A stretch of 64,000 bases of DNA from Stemphylium vesicarium (taxonomy: Eukaryota; Ascomycota; Dothideomycetes; Pleosporales; Pleosporaceae), in the NCBI GenBank assembly GCA_004380135.1, contig QXCR01000062.1, forward strand, positions 62,001 to 126,000, in the 5' to 3' direction. The notes beneath the pieces are model-generated. The model saw only the letters and a list, made by a program, of their open reading frames with translations. It was not told the origin of the DNA and did no database searches. Each line of letters starts with the position of its first letter. Position 1 is the stretch's first letter. A program made the position numbers and the translations under genes. Of the stretch, positions 10,542 to 22,085 are shown piece by piece.

Positions 10542-13500
10542 CTAGCTCTTTTCAAAGGCGCGTGCGACGTCGAGAGACTGCTTTCCTGCAGTCGCTGTTT
10601 GCCAAAAGTCCAGGCTGGCGATGACATCGGTGCCGAGCTCGTCTTCGTACGAGTATAAGATCTGGAGGTGTTAGTATGGGCTTTGTAGTAGTTGGTTGAT
10701 TGATGTACCTCTCTTGTCGATGTGTGCAACCACCTGATGTTCTTCGCTGTGATGATATGTACCAAGCCGCCGCTCTCCATGTGCCGGATTTCAATAAAGC
10801 TAGGCTCGAAAGCAAGGATGTATGGGTTGAAGATGGCAAAAGCTTGTGGGTTACCTTCCCATGTAATCTTCCAGTCTGGTCGCGCTCGCCATCCGTTGCG
10901 GTTGACGAAGAACGAGTAATCGGTGTAGCACAACAGGAACTCGCTTGCCATGCGCTCGATGTGGATTGGCTTGATGTTCTCCTTGCGCACAACAAAGTCG
11001 AGCGATGTATCGGCCTGGTCGAGGAGTGATTGCGTTTCGAGCGTCTCCAGACTGACCACCTCGAAGCCACGTGCACAGCCAACGCAGAGCTTGGAGCGGA
11101 GGAAATGTATCGACGTTGACTCCGTTGGAATGTAAAACTCCTTGTAGGGCTTGAGCTGGTCTGCGCCACCAGTCGAGAGCATCATCTTGGCGAAACCAGA
11201 CTTCTTGTTCTTGTTGCCCATCTGCTCCTTGGGCTCGTATACCTTGATCGTCGTCGAGAGGGCCGACGTCTTGACTGCGGCGACCAGCTGTTGTCCCAAG
11301 CAGATGCCGGCCTTGAAGAAGTTGGCATGGCAAATCTTGCGCGGGCGCTTGACCATAGCTTGCGACTCGTCTGGCTCCAAGGCGTCGGTCGAGTATGAGT
11401 AAAGCGTCTTGTCGGCGAGAACCAGCACGATGGCGTGTTGTTCGAGGACCTCGATCTGGGTAACGCCCTTGCAGTCCAGCACACGACGGGGACGTATCGA
11501 GGCGTCCTTGGGCTTGCGCTCCACCACATATACACCAGCATCCGTACCGAGAGCCAGCTTGCGGCCGCCGTCTGTTGGGTATTAGCATCATATATAACTA
11601 ATGCACTGATAAACTTACCTAGAGGAACAGCGCAGGTAACCCTGATGGTAGGAGAGAAGAAGCCCTCGTTGACAATCGTCTTAGTGAAAATGTTGCTGCG
11701 CTCTCTCAAGCTTCGCTGTTGCGTATCGATATGTTCCATCCACTTTTGCTGGGAAATGGGCGTGCTGGCAAACAGAGTCAACTCGTATCCGCCCTTTCCG
11801 AGATGCTTAAAGGTGATGGGGTAGCCTTGCTGCTTGGGGTCGTTGTTCTTGGGAGTCGCAGCAGCAATCGCCTTTCCAGCGATCAAGTTGGCTGACGGCC
11901 TCTTTGCAATCCCCAGCTTGGGATTGACCTCCTCCATCTGCGTAATGACCAGAAGCTCAAGGGGTATAGGCTTCTTGTAGACCTTTTGCTCCTCGCGCTT
12001 GTTCACAGTCTTCGCGCGCACCAACAAAACAGCATGATCGAAGAGGTAGCAGGTAATGTCGCCGGTAGTCTCGGTTGGCGTCTTCTTCAGCGTGCCCTTG
12101 AACACCAGCTGTCGGTTCTCGTCGGTCAGTTTCAAGTCGACAAACTCCCCAGGCCGGAATTTGAGATCCTTGTTGAGCTGCATCAGGTTGAAGTGGTTTT
12201 CTGCCTTGCCGGATTCGACGTTGACCTTGGACAGAGTCTCCTTGATGATCTTGATGACCTTGGGGATATCCTCCTTGTCTGGGTTGTCGTCGGCCGTGTA
12301 TTTGACAATGTTCTCCAGGAGAAGCGGGTATCTGGCCAGTCTTGTCGTTGGCTTGGTGAGGTAGCCGTTGAGCTCCAGCTTTCTCGACTCTTTCATGCGT
12401 TCTACTTCGTCGACGAATTTGGCAAAAGCGGTGTTGGTGCGCTTCTCATGCTCGAACTCGTACTTACCGAAGAGCTGGTTGGCACCGTACTTTATAAAGG
12501 GGGCAAAATGGGGCACGTATTCCAAGAAGATGTCTCCAACGTTTCGCACTACTGCTTCCTTTTGCTGCCTCCTGGTCAGCTGCTCCGCCATACGCGAGTT
12601 GACCATGTAGACTTCTTGGCAGTTTGAGAAGACGGTGCGCACAAACTTCTCACGTCGGTGCTCAGGAATAGGAGACGTAGCAGGGTTGCGCAGGGGCTTC
12701 ATCCAGAAGTCGCGGAGGTACTCGAGATCCTTTACGAAATCGCGCTCCGTGTACATGAGCTCCGAAATGACCTCCTGTCGCTTTTGCTCTTTCTCTGACA
12801 CGCTGTCAGAGATTTCTTTTGGCACCGTGTTGATCCACAGCTTCTGCTCTTCGTTGTCCTTTTCCTCGTGTAAACTGGCCCTAGACTCCTCGCGCTTGAG
12901 CCCGGGCTGGATGCGCATATTAAGACGAGCCTGCTGCTCCAGGCGGCGGGGGCACGCAATCGAGTAGCAGAGGCGGTCACGCGTACACGTGGGTGAATAG
13001 CACTCGGTCAGGAGGGTAAAGACTCCGTTAATCTCCGACTTGTCCTCCACCATGGTCTCGCGGAACTGGTAAATCTCGTTGGTCGAATCTCGTAGGCGGT
13101 GGGCGTACGTCACATCGTGGAAGAACTTTTGCGCGTCCAGGGACCGGCCCAGGAGGAGCGCTAGATTACGATCGGTGGTTTTGATAATGAACGAGATCAG
13201 ATCAACTGCGTCGGCACCGGTAAAGGCACTCTTGTATACAAGGCCGTCCTTTTCCTTCTCGGTAAGACCCACTCGGTCTTGAAAGGTGTCGGCGACTCGG
13301 GACAGCAGGGCGGGGTACACCAGAGGGGCTCGTCGCTGGGCGGCCGGCATTTGCTGGGCTGGGGATAAAGAGTTCATGGACTGGTTCGACGTCCTGTTGT
13401 TGCTCGAGCTGCTGCCCAGCGTCTGGGACGAGTCTGGACGAGAGGTGATGGAGGACATGGTGCTGGTGCGTTCAGAAGGGGGCACGACTGTTGACGCCAT

Positions 13501-14427
13501 TGACATGGACCGCGACTGATTCGACATGCTTCCGTGGCTGATGCTCCTGGGGTTCGGGGGTAGGCCGGCGTTGGAGTGGCCAGATCCCACTGCCGTCATC
13601 TCCGAGTCGCCAGATTCTCGTCTTCGATTCGGTATGATCCGCCCACTCATCGTCTGCGTGTGCTCCGGGTCTCTGGTGTACGAGGTCATGGACATTGTCC
13701 GCTCGTCCGGCCGCTCTGGTACCACGCGTCCCTGGGCCGTCGTCCGGGCCATGTGGTTCATGTACGGCTGCTGGCGGAAGGTGTTGGCCTGAGACGGGTG
13801 CGAGGGGCCGCCAGGGGTGAATTGCGGGCGTGGGTTCAGGGCCAGCGACTGTGAGCGATAGGGGTCGCTGTTCATGGCCGGGCCTGGCGGGCCAGGGAAG
13901 CGATTGGGGATGGGCTTGGTATAGGGGGGCTGCCCAGGAGGAGAGGTTCGCGGGTCAAATCGCTGGGGCTGGCCGTATGGCTGACGCTCAGGACGCAGCG
14001 GTTGCGGCAGATACTGCGGCTGTGGCTGGCGCTGTGGCTGCTGTGGCCCGTCGGGATATCGTGAGTTTGGGCCGTAGCCATTCGGCATGGGGCGATTGTA
14101 GCCATTCGGCGGTTCCATGGGGCGTTGCTCTCCGGGAGGCGGCCCCGTGCGCGCATCATACTGTGGGTGAGGACGGCGATCGTAGCCATTGACGGGCTGG
14201 CGAATTGGCGGGGCGCGCTGCATCATGTCGGCCGTCTGGCTCGACATTGTGGCAGCGCGGTCGGGGATGCGCATGTGCGACTGCGAGGTCATGGTCTGCG
14301 AGCGGCCGGCCATGGACGGACTGGCGCCGAAGATGTTGGTGAAGGCCGTTTCCCTTGCGCCCGTGGGCTGGCCATGGCTGGGACCGCGCGCATAGTCCTG
14401 CCGTTGGTGGTTGCCGTAGTCGGCCAT
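10542..14427 (-). CDS. ROM2: Rho1 guanine nucleotide exchange factor, Rom2-type (1263 aa)
   Basis: Exons 14427-11619, 11571-10709 and 10661-10542 join in frame (two 47-nt introns). Residues 1-370 are a Pro/Gln/Ser-rich disordered region. A DEP domain follows (about 375-455, LLSRVADTFQDRV..FTGADAVDLI), then the catalytic DH/RhoGEF domain (about 550-745, RQEVISELMYTERDFVKDLEYL at its start), a PH domain (about 752-905, LVFKGTLKKT..CYLFDHAVLLV) and a CNH domain (about 925-1240, KLALGTDAGVYV at the first exon junction). DEP-DH-PH-CNH is the architecture of yeast Rom1/Rom2, which load GTP on Rho1 at the plasma membrane in the cell-wall integrity pathway. It is transcribed away from the V-ATPase gene at 15077. 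The symbol is by architecture; filamentous fungi usually have one such gene. Confidence 0.93.
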
Positions 14428-15076
14428 TTCTCTTCAGTCCACGGCGGGTCTAGCCTGTCGCGTGCATCCGCAGGATTGCCTTGGGGGGATGGGAGGAGAG
14501 GTGGTGGCTCGGGGTTTTTGATAGCAGCGATTCGGCGGCGTGTTCGGGGCAGCAGATAGCCGACGACAGGGTGGCGCACAAACAGAGATCACTGCAGGGC
14601 ACGGCGGAGAGGCGCTCGCAATGTATTCACTGGGCGATGTAGTAGGGACGCGGCGGGCGGCTCCAGGGCGTGCAGGGCCGCGGGGTGTTGCAAAGAAGGG
14701 TCAAGTCAATAGGGCGACGACTCCGGCACCTGGGGGGAACAAGCCACCCAGCAACGAGTGCGGCTAGGAGAAGGCCTGCGTGAGGCGAGGGCGTCGGTGA
14801 CGGGGTATGGCGCGGCTAAGAATGGCGAGGGGGAATATGGCGTGGCTCTGTTTGAAGCGTTTTCCCAGCAGCTCGCGGCGTTGGGGGGGAGAATACCTAG
14901 GTTGCGGTGCCCAGGTAGTGCAGTGCAGGTGTTGGACCATGTGCTTGGCGTGCATTCGTCGTCGTCCAACGCCTTGCCGCATCCCGACCATCTTCGACGC
15001 ATCAACCCCGACCTCGCTTTGACAAAGTCATTTCCACCTCTCTCTCCTGTTGCTGCGTCGCGAACAAGCAGCCAAC
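14428..15076. other. Head-to-head promoter region between Rho GEF and V-ATPase c' genes
   Basis: About 650 nt separate two start codons pointing away from each other, so both promoters and leaders must lie here. GC-rich; contains ACCTAGG near 14893. No coding exon seen. Confidence 0.6.
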
Positions 15077-15873
15077 ATGTCTTCCAACGAGCTCGCCCCG
15101 AGCTTCGCGCCTTTCTTCGGCATGGTGAGTGGCACTGCAGGGCGGATGATTGATGACTTCATAGCTAACAGCCACTCCAGAGCGGAATCGCGTTTGCTGT
15201 GAGTAGCAGCCTCCTGTGTAGCTGGCGAACTAATATGCGAACCGCACGCAGATGATCTTTGGATGTATGCCGCCCGAATACGCGTAGAAGAGAGACACAG
15301 GAGCTAATGGGTGCAGGCGCCGGAGCTGCGTACGGCACCGCGAAAGCAGGCATCGGTATTGCTGGTATCGGAACATACAGGCCAGACCTCATCATGAAGG
15401 TGCGACACGTCGGGACAGCTCCATGAAGCTCCATCTAACCCCCCCAGTCGCTCATCCCTATCGTCATGTCCGGTATCCTAGCTGTCTACTCCCTCGTCAT
15501 ATCCGTCCTCATCGCCAGCGACATCAAGCCCCCGCCAAACAACACCTATTCCCTATACGCTGGATTCATGCATATGGCTGCGGGTCTGTCCGTCGGCCTG
15601 TCCGGCCTGGCTGCAGGATACGCCATCGGAATCGTGGGAGACGCTGTACGTTTAGTAGTGGCGGATAGAGCACCAGCAGGGGCTAACTTCAACAGGGTGT
15701 ACGGTCATTCATGCGCCAGTCTAGGATCTTTGTCGGAATGGTTCTCATTCTCATTTTCGCCGAAGTCTTGGGTCTCTACGGGTATGTCTGCAGATGGCGC
15801 CTCATTTACGACCACATACTAACTCGCCAGACTCATCGTCGCCCTTATTCTCAACACCCGAGCAAGTGGCTGA
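15077..15873 (+). CDS. VMA11: V-type ATPase proteolipid subunit c' (162 aa, seven exons)
   Basis: Membrane proteolipid of the V0 rotor. Exons are 15077-15124, 15181-15198, 15252-15264, 15317-15399, 15448-15645, 15696-15781 and 15831-15873; introns are 48-56 nt and the total closes at 163 codons. Exons 2 and 3 are only 18 and 13 nt. The four-helix proteolipid fold is clear: GAAYGTAKAGIGIAGIG, RPDLIMKSLIPIVMSGILAVY, GLAAGYAIGIVGDAGVR and LILIFAEVLGLYG. Glu143 in the last is the proton-carrying carboxylate. RPDLIMKSLIPIVMSG and the ending ALILNTRASG match the c' (Vma11) type rather than c (Vma3). It acidifies vacuoles. No gene-length open frame exists, so simple ORF calling misses it. Confidence 0.93.
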
Positions 15874-16908
15874 GTAGAGACAAACAAAGCTTTATTGTAC
15901 GACTACACGGTGTAGAAATACTTGGACGAGCATGCAATACAATGGAGTTTGGTGTCGGAACTGGCCAAGCTAAACAGAAGACGCGGGCCGCGCGCCCGAG
16001 CAACGTCGGTGTGGCGGTCAGGTGGGAAATGAGGGCTTTTTGGAATGTTACATATATGCATAGCGGCAGCCGGGCTATTTAGAGCCCTGTATGTGAGGCA
16101 TCAATTTGAAGTTTGGCAAGCAAGCCGAGGGCGAAGTCCCGGCAGAATACATCGACTTGGAAGATGCGACGTGCCGTTATTCCTCGAGTACCGTGGTTCA
16201 TATGCCTGCATGTGCGATTCAAGATGGCTTGCAGTATGCGCCAGCGTAGTGGTAGAGACGTACCGACGTGGCGGCCAGCTGCATGTTGTCTTACCGGGAC
16301 TCGCCAACTGTGACTTGTGCCGCCGAGATTGAGAAGAGTTATGAAGAGGTAATTCTGTATCAAGCCTCGAAATAACAAACGCTGCTTCGAATGCAACCTC
16401 GAGTACTGTCATGTAGCGTCGAGAATGACCGGTGAGAATGCCGCTACATCCATGGCGAATCCACAGGCCCGGCAGATTCGCTCGCTCGCACGCGAATTCC
16501 CATCAGGGTTCGGTCGGCTTTGTTGCAAGTTCCCCACGTCTGCTGCGTCATCTTTTGCAGTGATGCGCCTCAAGTAACCCCCGCTATCCACCTGTCGCGC
16601 CCGCGCCTGCGCCCGCTTCCTTATATCCCTCCCCTTCAGCTCCTCACCTATGATTGTGCACTGCTAGACGCCTGGCCGCTCCGCCTAACCGCAGGCCAAC
16701 ATTCACACACACACAATCCCCCGTTTGCCCGACGTTGACAAACACCACCATTGACCCATCGCCGCTGCCTTGCCCTGTGTCTGTTGCCATGTGGTGCCTC
16801 CGATACTGAGCCTGAGACCTGAATAAGAACGGAAACAGCTCCTCGCCCGCTCACCCGCTCTCCTGCTGTGTCGCCCGCCGCGGCCACGAGCTAGCACGAC
16901 TCATTACC
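15874..16908. other. Intergenic, probable 3' UTR of VMA11 and promoter/leader of PKA gene
   Basis: Short open frames occur on both strands at 16045-16412 without splice joins or protein character. The last 350 nt are pyrimidine-rich on the plus strand, as usual for a fungal 5' leader. Confidence 0.5.
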
Positions 16909-18424
16909 ATGGCGACTACCTTCAAGAACATGCTCCACCCGGTGCAGCACCACCGGGACAAGAAAGAACCGTCGCATTCCGGCCCCCTCCACGACCGCAC
17001 CGACTCGGCCATGGATAAGCCGCGCGAGGAAGAGAAGCAACACCTGGCGCAGTGGGAGGCCCAGAAACACACGCTGAGCCACGACGAAATCGACATTGAT
17101 CCGCAGAAAAAGCCCGTCGGCCACTCGTCTAAGGTGCTGCGCCAGGAAGACTTTGAGCTGATCAAGACGCTGGGAACCGGTGCGCACATCTGGTCACGGG
17201 TAGAGTGAATACTTGACGCTGACTTGACGTCAGGCACATTTGCGCGCGTGTGGCTGGTGCGACTCAAGGACGCAAAGTCTGGCGACGAGAACAAAGTTTT
17301 CGCATTGAAGATTCTACGCAAGGTGGATGGTATGCGACTATTATACACTGCAACTGTGTAGCTGCTAATGCCATGTCTCAGTAATCCGTCTCAAGCAGGT
17401 CGAGCACGTCCGGAACGAGCGCAATGTCCTCGCCAAGGTCGCAGGCCATCCTTTTATAACGACCATGGTCGCCAGCTTCCAGTCGCTGGACTCGCTCTAC
17501 ATGGTGGTATGTATCCACGTATCTGGATGAGAAATTCGGTAGCTCACGTGTTGGCAGCTCGACTACTGCCCCGGCGGCGAAGTCTTCAGCTATCTGCGAA
17601 GAGCGCGACGCTTCAACGAGCCCACGTCACAATTCTACGCCGCCGAGATCGTCCTCATATTAGAATTCCTGCACGAGCGCGAAGGTGTCGCATACCGAGA
17701 CTTGAAGCCTGAAAACATCCTCATCGACGCAGACGGGCACCTCAAGCTGGTGGATTTTGGTTTTGCAAAGAAAGTAGAGAATAGTGCGTGACGTCATAGG
17801 ATCGAGTGCGCAGAGTGGAGACTGACAGCTGTATAGGGGAGACCTACACGCTCTGTGGTACTCCCGAGTACCTGGCACCCGAGGTCATTCGAAACACAGG
17901 TACGATCTGCGTTGCGCAGCGCATTGGTACCAGCTAATGGGATTGCAGGCCACGGTACGGCAGTCGATTGGTGGGCGTTTGGCATCCTTGTGTATGAGTT
18001 CCTTGTTGGACAACCACCCTTTTGGGACCAGAACCCGATGAAGATTTACGAGCAGTGAGTTTTATGATTTCTATCCAGTTATGGTATCTCTAACTCCCCC
18101 AGAATTGTAGAAGGTCGCGTCCGCTTCCCCTCGGCCATGTCGCCGACTGCACGCGACCTCATCTCCGGCCTCTGCACCGTCGACACTTCCAAGCGTCTTG
18201 GCAACGTCGCCGGCGGCGCCCAGCGCGTCAAGCAACATGAATGGTTCAAGAATATTGACTGGCAGAAACTCTACAACCGCGAAGTCCAAGGCCCCATTGT
18301 ACCGCACCTGCGAGGACCAGCCGATACGCGGAATTTCGACGAGTACGAGCCCGAGTCGGAAAAGAGAGACCCGTATACCAAGGAGCTGAGTGATCGGTGG
18401 GAGGAGAGCTTCAAGGACTTTTAG
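16909..18424 (+). CDS. cAMP-dependent protein kinase catalytic subunit (402 aa, seven exons)
   Basis: Ser/Thr kinase of the PKA (AGC) family. Exons are 16909-17179, 17234-17329, 17382-17506, 17558-17783, 17837-17899, 17949-18054 and 18103-18424; introns are 48-54 nt and the frame closes at 403 codons. Catalytic features are complete: glycine loop LGTGTFARV (88-96), Lys116 in FALKIL, YRDLKPEN (Asp212, Asn217), DFG at 230-232, and activation-loop Thr244 in TYTLCGTPEYLAPE, equivalent to PKA Thr197. The chain ends in FKDF, the FxxF hydrophobic motif. The HRD histidine is Tyr, as in PKA. The short non-Gln-rich N-terminus and KTLGTGTFARVWL suggest the second fungal class (PkaC2-like), which is an inference from memory. 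In the cAMP pathway it acts in cytosol and nucleus. Confidence 0.92.
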
Positions 18425-19446
18425 ATGTGTTTTTCCAAGGGGTTACGGTGAGGATGATGGTCTTGGAGTGTTGTGTAACAGCTATGAGGAAAGCGTGAGA
18501 AAGAAGAATGGAAAGGGGGGTTGTAAACATTGAATACTGCGCCTCCCCAAGACATCATTGATGGAGAGAAAGAAAGAGAAAGAAAGAGAAAGAGAGAGAG
18601 AGGGAGTTTGGTATCCGAAGGATGGAAGGGGGGAGCTTCAAGCTCGAATGATTTCCTCTCTTGCGTGCGTATGACAGTGGTATAGAATCATTACTATAAT
18701 CAACGCTTTTCTACGTCACAGTCACGAAGCGTTTAGATGGGAACGAATGCGAATACGATGATGATAGAACGAAATGAGGATAGGAAGAAGAAGTGATTTA
18801 CCCAGTGCCTCTACGCTATCTGTACACCCCCACTTGCTATCACTTGCCCCTTACCCACCCCAAAACATCAAAACTCCGCTTCCCGTTTTTTACTCCCTAC
18901 ACTTCCCTTCCCCTCCTTTATCCCCTCCGTACTTTTCATACTCATCCCCATCCAACAGCAATCGCGGAAACAAAGTCAGCTCTCCACTACACCGCTGCTG
19001 GCTCTTCTCCGTCTCCAGCCAACACGCAAGACAGTTTTAACAAAGCGGGAGAAGGTAGTCTAGAGTCAGGGCGTAGGTTGTGGTGCGGGAGCATGTGGGG
19101 CAGTTGAGTATTTGCGTTTGCAGTGTCGAGGTTGGGGGGTGCATCGTGAAGTTTGTAAAAGTAGACAGATATTGGTGTGGATATGTAGATTTGCAGAATG
19201 CTCTGGAAAGCGAATTTTTAAATTTCTGGGGAGAATTTCGAGTGGGGTTTGGTATATCCTGGGGAGAAGAGGTTGTGTGTGAATCGTGTCTGAGTGTGGA
19301 TCTGAAGTGTAGGCTCACACCTGTCTCGCCCGTCACTTTGTGCGCTGTTAGTGATGGGGTTGGTGTTTCACTGGGAGATTGTGATTTTGGGAGTTCGAAG
19401 TCTTGGATGCTTGATAATGCTGCTTCATACATGTCCAGCTGACTGA
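18425..19446. other. Intergenic between convergent PKA and HET genes
   Basis: Contains the PKA 3' UTR with a GA-rich microsatellite and the 3' flank of the HET gene. A 131-codon minus-strand frame at 19037-19432 lacks recognisable features and is not called. Confidence 0.5.
18564..18604. repeat. GA/GAAA microsatellite
   Basis: About 40 nt of AGAGAAAGAA units ending in a pure GA run, just downstream of the PKA stop codon. Confidence 0.8.
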
Positions 19447-21279
19447 TTATATAAGATGAACTTTTCGCAAGCTACCGTCTCCGGTTCGAAACGCTTCACC
19501 ATCCATAAAACCGTCGAGGTAGCATTCACCCACGAATTTGAATGTAGCCGTCTCCAGCCCTGATCCATTTTGCGATCGAGCCGATTCGTTCTCTGCGCGC
19601 AATACAAAAGGCACCCTTCCTCCAGCAAAAACCCAGATCTGGTCTCCTGGTCGAGCATCCGGGGGACAAAGTCCGAAGCGGCCACCTTGTGTGCAGAAAA
19701 TGGCTCTGTTATAGGCGGCAGACATTGTCGTATGCCAATCAACACTAACGAGCGGTTCGGTTTCGTTGTCTAAAAGCTGCATGATTGCTTTGACCTGTTG
19801 TTTCTGTGACCGCTGCGTAGAATCCCCAATCCTTTTCGTTGGCTCTCCTTCTCTCACGATGACATCGGCCGTCACGGTGCGCCGGAAAGAATCGTAATAC
19901 TCATTATCCGACAAACCAGATCCAGTAGCGTTCAATTTTGCAAAGCTATTCCATTTCCTCAATGTTTCGACTCTACCCGTTCTTTCTCTGTGAATGAGCG
20001 TCATCCCGATGCTATCGATGGTATTGACTGGAAGTCCGGTGAGGGCCAATGTGGTCCCATTCAGAATTTGTGTTGTCTTCGCTGCGCCATGCGCTGCATT
20101 GTATAGATGATAAAAGTGATAGCGGGTCATTTCGCAGCTTGCTTGATCGCGGGTTAGCGGGGTCGAGAGATCTCGTACCCATGTCGGTAAGGCGTGACGG
20201 TTCGAGTTGAAGCCAGAACCGGTCAAACATTGCAAATCGCTGTTGTTCTCTGTGATAGATGCTACCATGACTTGCAGGTAGATATCGTTTACCGGTAAAG
20301 AATAGTCAGGTTGTATCTTGGCCGCCATGCTCTTCTTCACAAGGCCGAGCAGACCGTAAACCCGATCCCTTGGATCTTTGCACGCCTTGTATCTGAATGT
20401 ACGAAGCGCTTGATCCAAACTCATCCCCCATGTATCTGGCGAAAGACCTGACTCGCTAGGTTTCTCCACCGCATGTGCGATAAGGTTGTCCGGTAAATAG
20501 GTGTATCTTGAAGGCATGAGCCCACCTAGGAACGCACAACAGTTTTGCTCATGAGAAGCTTGGTTTGCCCGCGCAAGCAGAATTCTTGACCAGGGCATTC
20601 TCCACTGACCCAGCATTACTGTCGCTGTGGGAGACAGCACCACTTCTTGAACGCACCACAATCTCGCCCACCAAGCTTTCGAGAGCATGTCCGTCAAAGA
20701 CGCCCACATATCCTGGTAATGTGGAGAGTCTTGGAAAGTCCATTTCCCTTCTTCTTCTTCTTCTTCTTCCAGAAATCGGAATTCAGGTAGCTGATAAGAA
20801 TGCTTGTTTGCGGCGTAGTGTTCGACTAGGCCCCAGGGATTGCGCTCTGGTGACTTCTTTGGCTCACCCAGCCATAGGTACATGGAAGAGCATCTCCGGA
20901 AGATATCGCCCATCATGGCTACTTGTTCTGCCCTCTCTTCATCGTTTCCTTGGTCGATACAAATAGCATCCGCCCACAGAGTCAGGGCATCGTCCTGGCT
21001 GCGGATGTACTGCAGGGCTGTGTAAAGATTACGAGGAATGCTCAACTCGATTCCGTCGATGTTAAAGGGTACGAAATTACCGTGGTCTCCCCAGGCATAA
21101 GATATCGTTTCGAATCGCGGTCTCTCGTCCAAATCACAAACACGGAACTGGCATTCGAGTGGGCTCGGCCGAGAACCTGGGAAAAGGGTGAAGATGCGGA
21201 TCCTCCGACGCTTTGCTGGTAGAGATGGGGAGCTGTTTCGCTGTATATTTGTTTCGAGTGGCGGCCTTGCGTTGGTCAT
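19447..21279 (-). CDS. HET-domain (heterokaryon incompatibility) protein (610 aa)
   Basis: Single intact exon. The HET domain (about residues 55-215) shows its canonical blocks: FETISYAWG, LWADAICIDQGNDEERAEQV followed by RCSSMYLWLGE, and WWARLWCVQEVVLS. A central YKACKDPRDRVYGLLGL block and a C-terminal PGDQIWVFAGGRVPFVLR block are typical of the full-length class in which HET is followed by a conserved effector-less tail. HET domains are TIR-related and mediate cell death on non-self fusion in filamentous ascomycetes, though most members are untested. A Glu tract (about residues 170-178) is coded by a CTT-type repeat on the plus strand at 20748-20768. It stands at the edge of the accessory block ending near 28.6 kb. 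Confidence 0.92.
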   Translation of the reverse strand: MTNARPPLETNIQRNSSPSLPAKRRRIRIFTLFPGSRPSPLECQFRVCDLDERPRFETISYAWGDHGNFVPFNIDGIELSIPRNLYTALQYIRSQDDALTLWADAICIDQGNDEERAEQVAMMGDIFRRCSSMYLWLGEPKKSPERNPWGLVEHYAANKHSYQLPEFRFLEEEEEEEGKWTFQDSPHYQDMWASLTDMLSKAWWARLWCVQEVVLSPTATVMLGQWRMPWSRILLARANQASHEQNCCAFLGGLMPSRYTYLPDNLIAHAVEKPSESGLSPDTWGMSLDQALRTFRYKACKDPRDRVYGLLGLVKKSMAAKIQPDYSLPVNDIYLQVMVASITENNSDLQCLTGSGFNSNRHALPTWVRDLSTPLTRDQASCEMTRYHFYHLYNAAHGAAKTTQILNGTTLALTGLPVNTIDSIGMTLIHRERTGRVETLRKWNSFAKLNATGSGLSDNEYYDSFRRTVTADVIVREGEPTKRIGDSTQRSQKQQVKAIMQLLDNETEPLVSVDWHTTMSAAYNRAIFCTQGGRFGLCPPDARPGDQIWVFAGGRVPFVLRAENESARSQNGSGLETATFKFVGECYLDGFMDGEAFRTGDGSLRKVHLI

Positions 21280-22085
21280 GTCAATTATGTGTCTGTGTTT
21301 GGTGGTCTCGCCTAGATCTAGGTTCCCAAAAGACGCCTGCGCATCACGCGTTCGCCTTGCGACCTGAACTATCGCAACCTTTCTTACGGCCCAGCTTCTT
21401 TATATTCATGCTCAGGCGTAATCAGTGTGTGTTATTCGGGTTTGGACTGCTGGTTTAATGGATGCGGTTCTGTCTTACATGCGTAGATAAGCCGCCTCTC
21501 GCTAGGCGCCACCACCCCATAGCCGAGGCAATAGTAAAATAATAACACGTGTGCTGATTCGAAATGGACTCTGTGTGATCTATGTTGTGCCATCACAATA
21601 TGACCCCCTGAATTCCCCGCAATGAGTGGATTCAGCAGCGTACTTTATGAAAAAGGTGATCCCCGATATGCGGAAGAATCCTCTTCTTTCTGCAGACAGC
21701 GCGCATCACGGAAATGCAGGCCAAAATCCACGTCTCGATGACAAAAACAGCGTTATGCAATTTGCCGCCACAACATCGAAATCACTCGCAGAAGGAATTG
21801 ACCGGAAAAAGTTTATAGAACGTGGCTAGGCCTGCTGCTAAACTAGAAACCTATAGTAGAATAAAACTCACTGCTACGTAGAAAGTTAAGAAACAACTCG
21901 ATTACAAAGTGATTGTAGGAAACGAAGGAAACGAGCCCTGCCCGCAGTGACATTCCAGGAGTGACGAGTCGACTGTCTCCGCTTGTACAGCCATGGAAAA
22001 TGTCGCCTTGAAGCTAGCTGGGCCACACTACCAGCTAGAGCACCTTGATCGCACTTTGAAATTTGCACTCCGGGTCTACCAAGAA
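21280..22085. other. Intergenic, no gene seen
   Basis: Contains the HET promoter on the left and the 3' flank of the DUF6594-like gene on the right. No coding exon found. Confidence 0.5.

Noticed and set aside
19037..19432. 131-codon minus-strand frame between the PKA and HET genes
   Set aside because: No family, no convincing splice partner; polar low-complexity text only. A two-exon reading is possible but unsupported.
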